A stretch of 34,829 bases of DNA, taken from contig CAYNFM010000032.1 of the NCBI GenBank assembly GCA_964396415.1, positions 1 through 34,829 of the forward strand, read 5' to 3'. Position 1 is the stretch's first letter; each line of letters begins with the position of its first letter. The notes beneath the pieces were generated by a model that was given only the letters and a program-made list of their open reading frames with translations, was not told where the DNA came from and did no database searches. The stretch comes from UBA1306 sp964396415 (GTDB lineage Bacteria; Spirochaetota; Spirochaetia; Treponematales; Rectinemataceae). Positions 15,198 through 25,000 of the stretch are shown here, piece after piece. A program made the position numbers and the translations under genes.

Positions 15198-15884
15198 TTA
15201 CTTCCCCGACTTGTCGGTCGTTCCACCCGACTCTGGATTCGCGTCGCTCGCGCGCACCACCGATATTTCGAGTCGTATCGAAGACTTACCATTTGCGTCG
15301 AGGCCTAGGGGGAAGAAAAGCACGGTCTCTCCATAGTCGACCGAGAGGGATTCGATAGTCGTATGATAAGAAAGCCCGCCTTGCGGCGGTCTGACCCAGA
15401 CTTGTCCTTGAGCTATGAGGGTGACCCCTTTGCCGTCATCCCGATCGAACGGGGTGATTTGGACGATGATGGCGACATTGGAGCCGACGAGCTTGAAGGG
15501 AGCCGGTGTCCCGGGCACCGTGTATTTGGAGCTTTCGGCTTCCCAGGGTTGCCCCTTATCGGTCCCGGTATTGGTACTAGCCCCCGTTCCAGGCGTGGTC
15601 CCGGAAATCGCCCCTGGCGCAGGTCCGGGAACGGTTCCGGGCGTCGACGCGGACGTCGGTCCAGATGCGGTCCCTGGCGCCGTCTCGGGTGCGGATCCGG
15701 GCAGGGTTCCCGATCCAAGGCTTGTCGTCGTCGTAGCGGAGTCGGGAACTACGGCGGGCACGATCGCGGTGACGCGAACAATGAGAGCCTTGTCCTTTAA
15801 TGCGTCGGGAATGTCTTGAGCGCTGATGGGGAAGGAATGGGCCGCGAGTCCGGCCGATACCAAAAAGACCAAGGCCTGTCTCAA
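15198..15884 (-). CDS. Secreted protein with Pro/Gly/Thr-rich linker, third gene of an ECF sigma operon
   Basis: The 228-residue protein begins with a signal peptide (MRQALVFLVSAGLAAHSFPISAQD, likely cleaved after SAQ). A short conserved-looking segment (KDKALIVRVTAIVPAVV) follows, then about 60 residues of low-complexity PGT/PGS/PGA repeats (roughly 58-110), and a C-terminal domain of about 110 residues rich in beta strands (VGSNVAIIVQITPFDRDDGKGVTLIAQGQVWVR). It is probably periplasmic or envelope associated. The domain is not one I can name. Its start overlaps the stop of the anti-sigma gene by 4 bp, so it is co-translated and probably part of the same envelope response; similar secreted proteins next to anti-sigma factors are often effectors or signal modulators, but that is inference. 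Confidence 0.75.
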   Translation of the reverse strand: MRQALVFLVSAGLAAHSFPISAQDIPDALKDKALIVRVTAIVPAVVPDSATTTTSLGSGTLPGSAPETAPGTASGPTSASTPGTVPGPAPGAISGTTPGTGASTNTGTDKGQPWEAESSKYTVPGTPAPFKLVGSNVAIIVQITPFDRDDGKGVTLIAQGQVWVRPPQGGLSYHTTIESLSVDYGETVLFFPLGLDANGKSSIRLEISVVRASDANPESGGTTDKSGK

Positions 15885-16510
15885 GGCGAGCTTCCTCCGA
15901 CCGGCATCCCCTTCACGATTTGGCCGGAACGCATTATGACGGGCTTCCCGGCGCTGCCGAAGGTCGTCTCGTCGGGCAACTTGATGGTCAAGGTCACCTG
16001 GCCGCCCTGGGCGTCGAGATAGCGCAGGAGTTGGTCCATGCTCGCGGCTTGGGCCCGCGGCTGCGAGGCCGGAGGAGCGATCTCGCCCGAGGCGACTGCC
16101 TGTATCGCCGCGCCGCCCTTGCCCGGCCTAAGCGCAAGAAGGGCTGTGGCCCCTGCGAGGAGAATGACGAGCATGGCGGCGGCCGCGGCCAAAGGCAGCG
16201 GTAGGCTGACCGAGCTGCGCCAGGCCTTTCTAGAGGCGACGAGGACTTTCCCATCGCTAGCGGACGTTTCCGGATCGCCGTCGGCCGGCAGACGATCGAG
16301 CAGGGCATCGAGCCGAGCGCGTCCCCGAGCGAGGGCGGCGGCTTCGTCGGCGAGGGGTTCGGCCCTGAGCCTGTCGCCGAGGGCGGCATAGCCGGAAGCG
16401 AGAGAGGCGCATTCCCCGCATGAAGCCAAATGCTCTTCGATCCGCTCGCGCCATGGGATTGGCACCTCGCCGTCCACGAAGGCAGAGATGAGATCGCGGT
16501 CAGGACACAT
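15881..16510 (-). CDS. Membrane anti-sigma factor with zinc-binding (zf-HC2) domain
   Basis: The 209-residue protein starts with a zinc-dependent anti-sigma domain: HLASCGEC gives His27, Cys31 and Cys34 in the H-x3-C-x2-C pattern that grips ECF sigma factors. A single transmembrane helix follows at about 102-127 (LPLPLAAAAAMLVILLAGATALLALRP). The periplasmic part (about 80 residues) ends with LRYLDAQGGQVTLTIKLPDETTFGSAGKPVIM. The ATG at 16510 lies within the end of the sigma gene (11-bp overlap). It most likely holds the sigma factor inactive at the membrane until an envelope signal releases it, as for other zf-HC2 proteins. The signal is unknown. Confidence 0.88.
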   Translation of the reverse strand: MCPDRDLISAFVDGEVPIPWRERIEEHLASCGECASLASGYAALGDRLRAEPLADEAAALARGRARLDALLDRLPADGDPETSASDGKVLVASRKAWRSSVSLPLPLAAAAAMLVILLAGATALLALRPGKGGAAIQAVASGEIAPPASQPRAQAASMDQLLRYLDAQGGQVTLTIKLPDETTFGSAGKPVIMRSGQIVKGMPVGGSSP

Positions 16511-17033
16511 CCTTGGAACCCTCCCGGAGCTTATTGAACAAAGCCTCGCGCGCCCGGAAGGCTCGGACCTTCACGTTGCCCTCGCTGATCCCCAGCGCGC
16601 GCCCAATCTCCTTATAACTCAAACCGCCGTACTCCTTGAGGACGAGCACCGCCTTGAGCCCCTCGGGCAGGGACTCGAGCCCCCGCTTGAGTTCCTCGGA
16701 GGACTCGGTCCTCAATACCACCTCGTCGGCGCCCCCGACGCTTTCCTTCTCGCCCCGCCACCAGCGCTCATATGCCCTGGTCTCGCGACCCTTGCGCTTC
16801 GCGTAGTTGAGAGCGCCGTTCTTGGTTACCCGGATGAGCCAGAACTTGGCATCGTCCATCGTCGGGAAGGATATGCGCTTCTCGACAAGGCGCACGAAGG
16901 CATCATGAACTATATCCTCCCCAGCCTCGGAGCTGCCAGCGATACGCGCCGCGATTCGGAGGAGGAGGGGCGCGGCCGCGTCGTAGAGACGGCGAAGGTC
17001 TTCGGGCCCGGGCGGCCCGATACTTGAAAACAA
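16500..17033 (-). CDS. ECF-type RNA polymerase sigma factor
   Basis: The 177-residue protein has only sigma regions 2 and 4, as in extracytoplasmic-function factors. Region 2 shows AGEDIVHDAFVRLVEKR and AKFWLIRVTKNGALNYAKRKGRE; region 4 shows LPEGLKAVLVLKEYGGLSYKEIGRALGISEGNVKVRAFRARE, the -35 recognition helix-turn-helix. The start is a TTG at 17033, supported by GGAGGA eight bases upstream; no ATG fits. It overlaps the anti-sigma gene by 11 bp. Only 39 bp separate it from cysS, so the operon may be read from the cysS promoter, with an autoregulated promoter possible inside cysS. No target promoter motif could be deduced. Confidence 0.92.
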   Translation of the reverse strand: MFSSIGPPGPEDLRRLYDAAAPLLLRIAARIAGSSEAGEDIVHDAFVRLVEKRISFPTMDDAKFWLIRVTKNGALNYAKRKGRETRAYERWWRGEKESVGGADEVVLRTESSEELKRGLESLPEGLKAVLVLKEYGGLSYKEIGRALGISEGNVKVRAFRAREALFNKLREGSKDVS

Positions 17034-17072
17034 TGCCGTATCCTCCGGGTTACGACCGTGCCCACCGGAGAC

Positions 17073-18506
<1,434 letters not shown>

Positions 18507-18541
18507 GGACTGCCTCCAGGTGCGGCGAGTAAGATCGATAC

Positions 18542-19492
18542 ATGCCCACACTAAGAGACTTCATGCAAAAAATCAATATAAGGGCCGAGATCAGATGGGA
18601 CGAGCCCATGGCCCTCCACACCAGCTTTCGGATCGGCGGCCCCGCCGAGCTCTTCGTCCGCCCCGAGGACGCTTCCTCGGCCGTCGCCCTGGAAAGCGCC
18701 GCTTGGGCCGAGGGCATCCCCCTCTTCATACTGGGTGGAGGGGCGAACATACTCGTCGGCGGCAAGGGAATTCGCGGTATCGTCCTGGATACCTCGCGGT
18801 TGCGGTCGGTACGGATCGAGGCCGCGGACGATCCGGCGATCGCGATCCTCATCGCGGGCGCCGGCCTCTCGACGGACGAGCTCTGTCTCGATGCCTTGGC
18901 CAAGGGCTTGGCCGGCCTCGAGGACTTCGCGGGCATGCCCGGCTCGGTCGGTGGCGCGGTCTTCATGAACGCGCGCTGCTACGAGCGCGAGGTATCGCAG
19001 GTCCTCGCGTGGGCGCTTTCCGCGCGCGCCGGAGGCTGCGCGTCGCGACATCCGATCGCCGCGGCCGAGTGGTCTTACAAGCGCTCGCCCTACCAGCGGG
19101 GCGGCGTCCGAGCGGACGAGCTCGTCCTCGAGGCCGCGTTCCGATTGACGAGGATGAAGGATGCGACGGCGGCGCGCGTCGCGCGAATCATGCGCGAGAG
19201 GCTGGCCGATCGCGAAGCCAAGGGCCATTTTCGCCTGCCCTCGGCCGGCTCCGTCTTCAAGAACGACCGACGCCTCGGAGTGCCTACGGGCAAGCTCCTC
19301 GACGGCCTCGGGCTTCGCGGCAGGCGCGTAGGCGATGCCCTGGTGTCGCCGTGGCACGCCAATATCTTCGTCAACTCCGGGCATGCCGCGGCCGCCGACA
19401 TGCGCGCGCTCATCGAGCTGGCGCAGCGCGAGGCCCTCGAAAAGCTCGGCGTCGAGCTCGAGAGCGAAGTGTTGATGGTAGGGGAGTTCTGA
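18542..19492 (+). CDS. murB: UDP-N-acetylenolpyruvoylglucosamine reductase
   Basis: MurB is the FAD enzyme that reduces UDP-GlcNAc-enolpyruvate to UDP-MurNAc in peptidoglycan synthesis. The 316-residue translation has the FAD-binding HTSFRIGGPAELFV and LFILGGGANILV, GLEDFAGMPGSVGGAVFMNA (the GIPGxVGG family motif) and the catalytic serine stretch LPSAGSVFKN. Glu in VELESEVLMVGEF at the end matches the C-terminal catalytic acid. Length fits type II MurB proteins (about 300). ATG 18542 and ATG 18563 are both possible; the second has AAGAGA before it. Only 35 bp separate it from the divergent cysS start, so the two promoters must lie within one another's coding or untranslated regions. Confidence 0.96.
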   Translation: MPTLRDFMQKINIRAEIRWDEPMALHTSFRIGGPAELFVRPEDASSAVALESAAWAEGIPLFILGGGANILVGGKGIRGIVLDTSRLRSVRIEAADDPAIAILIAGAGLSTDELCLDALAKGLAGLEDFAGMPGSVGGAVFMNARCYEREVSQVLAWALSARAGGCASRHPIAAAEWSYKRSPYQRGGVRADELVLEAAFRLTRMKDATAARVARIMRERLADREAKGHFRLPSAGSVFKNDRRLGVPTGKLLDGLGLRGRRVGDALVSPWHANIFVNSGHAAAADMRALIELAQREALEKLGVELESEVLMVGEF

Positions 19493-19539
19493 AGGGAGGG
19501 GCGGGCGGCCGCCTCGGCCGGAAGAAATCGGTATTCGAC

Positions 19540-19568
19540 TTGCGGGCTCGCGATATCCGCCCTAAATT
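19540..19568 (+). promoter_or_regulatory. Possible promoter of the antiporter gene, implying a leaderless mRNA
   Basis: TTGCGG (19540-19545) and TAAATT (19563-19568) are 17 bp apart. Transcription would begin at or next to the GTG start codon at 19575, and no ribosome site is visible before it. The similarity to consensus is moderate. Confidence 0.35.
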
Positions 19569-19574
19569 GAAAGC

Positions 19575-22040
19575 GTGCATATCACCCTTCCCCTGACCGA
19601 TCCCGCGGGCGCCTTCGCGGTGATGCTCGCGGTAATCCTCGCGGCGACGTTCCTGGCGGAACGGGTAAAGCTGCCTGGGATCGCAGGCCTGGCCCTTGTC
19701 GGCATCCTCGTCGGGCCTTATGCCCTCGATCTGATCGCCGAGAATTCGGCAATCGAGTTCCTGGGCTCGATGGGAATCATGTTCGTCTTCTTCTCCGCCG
19801 GCGCCGAGCTGGATCTCGCAAGGCAAAGGCGCGAGCCGAAATCGACACCGATCTTCTATGCCTTCACGTTCGGCCTGCCCTTCGCCCTGGGCCTGGCGAC
19901 GGGCCTCTCCATCTTCGCCATGGGGATGCCCTCGGCTCTTATCCTAGGCTGCCTATTCTCCTTCTATGCTCTCGTTCCCCACGCCCTATTCGCGAGGTTT
20001 GGCGTCGCGAGACAGCGCCCGGCGATCGCGGCGGCGAGCGCCGTGCTCCCGACGGACGCGACCGCCATAGGCATCCTCGCCGTCGTGGCGCGCGTTTCGC
20101 AGGGAGGCGGCGATTGGCTCGGTTGGGCGAGGGCGGCAGGAGCCGCCCTCGCCTGGGCCTTGCTTACCGTCCTTCTCGTTCCGAAGGCGGCGGAGCTTTT
20201 CTTCCGCAAGGCGAAGGGCGACGGGACCATGGAGTTCGTCTTCGTGCTCGCCGTGGCCTTCGTCTGCGCCTTCGCTTCGCGCCTCGCCGGCCTCGAGCCC
20301 TTCGTCGGCGCCTTCGTCGCGGGACTTCTCCTCAATCGCTTCATCCCCGCGTCGGGCATCGCGATGAACCGCCTGCGCTTCGCCGGCGACTCGCTCTTCG
20401 TGCCCTTTCTCATGATCTACGCCGGCCTGCTCGCCAAGCCGGGAGCCGCATGGGGAAGCCTCAGCGCCATCGGCCCCCTTATCGCGATGACCGTCCTCGC
20501 CGTCGTCTCGAAGTGGCTCGCCGCGAACGGCGCGGGACGCGTCCTCGGCTACGGGAAGGACGAGCGTCGCATGCTCTTCGGCCTTTCGGTCAATCGCTCG
20601 CCGGCTATGATCGCGACGGCGATCATAGGCTTCAAGCTCGGCCTCTTCGGCCAGCCGGTGCTCGATGGGGCGATATTCCTCATACTGGCGAGCGGCCTCG
20701 TCGGCACGCTGGAGGCGAGACGGTCGGGCAAGCGGCTCGCGGCCGTGCGGGGGGAGCGGCAAGGGACGACGGGCCGAGCCCCGGAGCGCGTCCTCGTCGC
20801 GATATCCAATCCTTCCTCCATTCACGACTTGGTCGCCTTCGCCTTCCTCATGCGGAACAGGCGAAGTTCAGAACCCGTATACCCGGTCGCGATCGTTCCC
20901 GAGTCGGCCGACATGGGGCTCGGGATAGCCGACGCCGAAGACGGCCTCGCCCAGGCCGTCGTTCAAGGCGTATCCGCCGGCGTCCCGGTAATCCCCGCGA
21001 CGCGAGTCAGCATGCGCGTCTCGGAAGGCATCATGCAGGCCGCGTTGGAGGATCGGGCCGAGGCGGTCATCCTCGGTTGGAACAGGGCTCCGAAGCTTTC
21101 GCAGGCCTTCTTCGGCAGCTCGATCGATCAAGTCGTCCGTGATGCTCCGGAACTCGTGGTGGTCGCGAGGATAACGAGCCCGCCGGGCAAGGTCTCTCAG
21201 GTCAGCCTCGTCCTTCCGCCCCTGATAGAGCGCCATCCCGGTTTTGGGCGCGGCATGGCCTATCTCGACAACTTCGTTTCGCAGACGGGCTCGAGGCTGA
21301 CGATCTATACCCAGAAGCCCGACGGACCCGCGGTGAGCACCGCGATGGCCGCGCATCGCTCCCGCCCCCGGTCGCAGATCGTCGAGCTTGAATCCTGGAA
21401 ATCCGTCGGCGCGACATTGGCTCCCAGGGGCCAGGGAAGCCAGGTCTTCGTGCTCTTCAGCGCGAGGCCCGGCGAAGCCGCGTGGCATCCTGCCGTCGAG
21501 AAGCTACCCCACCGCCTGGGAGAGGAGAGACCGGACATCGGCCTCCTCCTCTTCTACCTGCCGGTCGGCGCGGAAGGACCCGAGACCGACTCCGCGCTGC
21601 GCTCGAACCGAGCGAGCGATATCCTCGAGCGGGCCTTCGCCGAGGGCAGGGTCATGCGGAAGATGAGCGAGACTTCGATCAACGACGCGATTCGGGAGCT
21701 TTTACGCATGCATTTCGACGATGACCGCAGGACCTTGGGGCGCCTTTCGACTCTTTTCACCGGCATAGCGCAGAGACAGCCCATCGAGCTCGAGCCCGGC
21801 GTCCTCCTCCTTCACGCCCACGTGGAGGAAGCCGAGGAACCCCTCCTTTTCTTCGGCGCGAGACCGGAGGGACTACCCCTGCTTTCCCTCGAGACACCCG
21901 CGCGCCTCATCGTCCTCCTCTGCGCGCCCGTATCGCAAAGCCCCGAGGAGCACCTGAGGGTCCTGGGAGAGATAGCCAGGCTCCTGAAGGACGGCCGGAT
22001 AGCCGAGCGCCTCGGCCTCGGGGAGGAAGGCCGAAGCTGA
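19575..22040 (+). CDS. CPA2-family cation:proton antiporter fused to Usp-like and PtsN/EIIA-like domains
   Basis: The first 380 residues of this 821-residue protein form a monovalent cation:proton antiporter of the Kef/NapA type, with about 12 hydrophobic helices, LPGIAGLALVGILVGPYALDLI near the start, and ASAVLPTDATAIGILAVV. Residues 400-530 (RAPERVLVAISNPSSIHDLVAFAFLM, AEAVILGWNRAPKLSQAFFGSSIDQVVRDAPELVVVAR) look like a universal-stress-type nucleotide-binding domain, followed by a second less clear copy. The C-terminal 145 residues (SINDAIRELLRM, PGVLLLHAHVEEAEEPLLFFGARPEG, EEHLRVLGEIARLLKDGRIAERL) match the PtsN/fructose EIIA fold, with His747 at the phosphorylated histidine. The PtsN-type proline before the His is Leu here. 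This suggests transport gated by nucleotide and by PTS phosphorylation, an inference. GTG start. Confidence 0.85.
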   Translation: MHITLPLTDPAGAFAVMLAVILAATFLAERVKLPGIAGLALVGILVGPYALDLIAENSAIEFLGSMGIMFVFFSAGAELDLARQRREPKSTPIFYAFTFGLPFALGLATGLSIFAMGMPSALILGCLFSFYALVPHALFARFGVARQRPAIAAASAVLPTDATAIGILAVVARVSQGGGDWLGWARAAGAALAWALLTVLLVPKAAELFFRKAKGDGTMEFVFVLAVAFVCAFASRLAGLEPFVGAFVAGLLLNRFIPASGIAMNRLRFAGDSLFVPFLMIYAGLLAKPGAAWGSLSAIGPLIAMTVLAVVSKWLAANGAGRVLGYGKDERRMLFGLSVNRSPAMIATAIIGFKLGLFGQPVLDGAIFLILASGLVGTLEARRSGKRLAAVRGERQGTTGRAPERVLVAISNPSSIHDLVAFAFLMRNRRSSEPVYPVAIVPESADMGLGIADAEDGLAQAVVQGVSAGVPVIPATRVSMRVSEGIMQAALEDRAEAVILGWNRAPKLSQAFFGSSIDQVVRDAPELVVVARITSPPGKVSQVSLVLPPLIERHPGFGRGMAYLDNFVSQTGSRLTIYTQKPDGPAVSTAMAAHRSRPRSQIVELESWKSVGATLAPRGQGSQVFVLFSARPGEAAWHPAVEKLPHRLGEERPDIGLLLFYLPVGAEGPETDSALRSNRASDILERAFAEGRVMRKMSETSINDAIRELLRMHFDDDRRTLGRLSTLFTGIAQRQPIELEPGVLLLHAHVEEAEEPLLFFGARPEGLPLLSLETPARLIVLLCAPVSQSPEEHLRVLGEIARLLKDGRIAERLGLGEEGRS

Positions 22041-22082
22041 TGGGCTCCGGCCGGTTTCGCGTAACGCTTTCCTCCGGGAAAT

Positions 22083-25000
22083 CTACTGCGCCGCGGTCGG
22101 CGCCGCCGCGGGAGGCTGATTCCTTATCAGGATGAACTCGACGCGCCTGTTCTTCCAGCGGTTCTGCGCGTCCTTGAAGTCGACTACGGGCTCGCTCGAG
22201 CCCATACCCGCGGTGCTGAGGCGTTTCGGGTCGACGCCGTCGCCGGTCAGGAGCTTCTTTACGAGCTCGGCGCGGCCCGTCGAGAGGGGGATGAGCTCCT
22301 TGGTCTCCTCGCTCGCTACGGCAGCCGCGCCGGAGCCTTCGATCTTGCCGACGCTGTTCGCGTGACCCTCGATGAGGATCGCGTAATCCTTGAATTTGTT
22401 CAGTATTTGAGCGATGCGCTGTATGACCTTGTTGTTGTTCGCGACCGTATCGGCGTCGAGACCGTCGAAGTCGGCTCCGTTGGCCCTGAAGACGATGGAG
22501 GGCACCCTTATCTTGAGCTTGTCGCCGTCGCGGATGACGAGGACGTCGACGGAAATCGCGCCTTGCACCTTATCGGAATTTCCCAAGACATCGGTGACCG
22601 TGAAGACGAAGGGATAATCCGTCGCGGACTCGACCAGCTCGCCTTCGTCGGAACGGCCGTCCCACACGATGGTTTTCGCGGGACTGCCGGTTCCACTCCA
22701 GGATTTGAAGATGCGGTCGCCCGGCGTGGAGCCCGGGGCGGCTCCTTCCACCACCGCGACCTCGTGGATCTGCAGGCTCCATTGGGCAATGTCGGCGGGG
22801 CTGGAGACGTCGAGGCCTATGGTCAGGTCGTTGTTGTTGCTGTCGTTATCCGGGCTGAATGGCTGGGGAGTCAGGCTCACCTGGGCTTTCGGAGGCGCCG
22901 TGTCTACGAGGATCTTGGCCGTCCGGGCCTCGGCGTGATCGCCCTTCAGGTAATCGACCGAGAAGAACCCTGTGTAATAGCCGTCGACCACGGCCCCCGA
23001 GGTATCGTGACCGTCCCAGACGATCGTGTTGGGCACATCGTTGCCCTTTCCCCCGAAGACGCTCTTCTCGATCCCGTCCTTGTCCACCACGGCGAAATGC
23101 CAGGTATCGATGCCCTCGCGGAGCTTGACTATGAGGTGGAAGGTCTCCGTGTCTTTGATGCCGTCTCCGTTGGGCGATATGCCCATGTCGTCGGCTGTGA
23201 CGAAGACCTGCACCGGGCGCTGGTCGACGACGACCGAGGGAACGGAGCCCGAGCCCTTGTTGCCCGCGGCGTCTACGGAGACGACATCGTACCGATAGGA
23301 GCCGTCGGGAACAGTATTGCCCGCATCGTCGGTGCCGTCCCAGACGAAGTCGGAGGCCTCGCCCTTCCAGCTCCAGGTCCTGACCTGCTTGCCGTCCGGC
23401 CCGGTGAGGAAGCCCGTCCAGTCGTCGCCGGGGACCGACTTCTGGGAGAAGCGCACGACGCGGATCCTGCTCGCCTCGTTGGGCGAGAAGAGCAGCGGCG
23501 CGGCGCTCACCGCGATCGAGGGGGCGACCGTACGGAGGAGAATTCCTGGCGTGGCGGCGTCGGCGGCGTCGCCGTTGAGGTAGGAAACGGCGAGAGTCGC
23601 CGAGTAGCGGCCGTCCGGGACCCTGCTCCCCGCGTCGGCGCGGCCGTCCCAAACGAAAGTCGCGGGCACGCCCCGGTCGTCCTTCCATGAACGGACGGCC
23701 GGGCCGACCGGCGCTCCCGTCGCATCGAGGGCGACGATCGAGAGCTCGTAGGACCGGACCTTGTCGTTGGAGAGCACTTGCGCCGTCAGCGTCAATCTAT
23801 CCTTCGCGCTGCCCGGCAGGGGGCTGAAGGCCTTGAGGTCGGCGATAAGGCGCACAGCCTTCTTGGCGGTATCGATCGAGACCGAGACCGGCGTCGAGGC
23901 GAAGGGATTGCCGGCGCCGTCGAGGGCCCTGAGGACATATGAGTAGACCCCGTCTTGGACCGGCTTGCCCGCATCGTCGGTACCGTCCCACTCGACGTCG
24001 GGATCAGGCAGGGGCGAGAAGGAGAATCTACGCAGGACTCTACCGTCGGGCCCGCTGACCTCTCCTGTCCAATTGGCGTTCTTTACGCCTTTCTCGAGGA
24101 AATGGACGCTGTTCTGGCCGAGAGAGCCGGCCGGATTGAAGGCCGGCCTGTCGGCCCGTACGGTTCCCGAAGGCGGAGTTATATCGAGCGTGAAATTAGG
24201 CGAGCTCGCCTGGGGACTGTAGCCGTTGAGATAGGTAACGGACAGGAGAGCCTGATACTGGCCCTCGGGCAGGACTTTGAGCGAAGCTTGGTCGCGGCCG
24301 TCGAAGGGCACGCGGTCCTTGAGGGAGGCGCCGTCCTGACCCGTCTGGGACCAAACCTCGCGCTTGGTCTTGTCGAGGACCGAGAGCTTCCAGCCCACTA
24401 TACCCGTCTTGATCGGGACGCTGGGGAAGAGGCTTACGACCTTTTTAAGACTGTTGACGCTGGGACTGAAGGCCGCCAGGTCTATTACGAGGCCGATCGG
24501 CGGCTGCTGGGTATCGACGATGATGTTGTCGAATCGCTTCGAGACGGAATTGCCGGCCCTGTCGGTGGCCGAGATCGAGAACGAATAAACGCCGTCGGGA
24601 ACGACCTTGCCTTCATCGCCCTTGCCGTCCCATATCCAATCCGCAGGGGCCGAGTTCTCGAACTTGAGGGTTCTGATCGTCTTCCCCAAGGTATCCGTCA
24701 CTCGGGCCGTCCAAAGGTCCTCGACCGAGCCCGAGAGCTTAATAAGGAGGGTCTCCTTGCTGCTGTTGCCGTCCGGGCTGAAGATTGCGGGATTTTCGGG
24801 AACGGCGATCTGGACCGTGGGCGCGGCGACTTTCACGACAATGGGGAAGGGCCCGACGCTCCCGCGATAGCCGTTGTCGTTGACGGCCTCGATGGTGGCC
24901 GAATAGGCGCCATCGGGCGCGACTTTTCCGGCATCGGTCACGCCGTTCCAGACGAGCTTGTCCGGTATGGGAACGCCCTTCTTCACGTAGGTCAGGCGAT

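Noticed and set aside
15570..15720. Pro/Gly/Thr repeat in the sigma-operon secreted protein as a DNA repeat array
   Set aside because: The repeat is irregular at DNA level and is better explained as a low-complexity protein linker.
22041..22082. Terminator between the convergent antiporter and OmpA genes
   Set aside because: The 42 bp contain GC-rich partial complementarity but no stable stem followed by a T-run.
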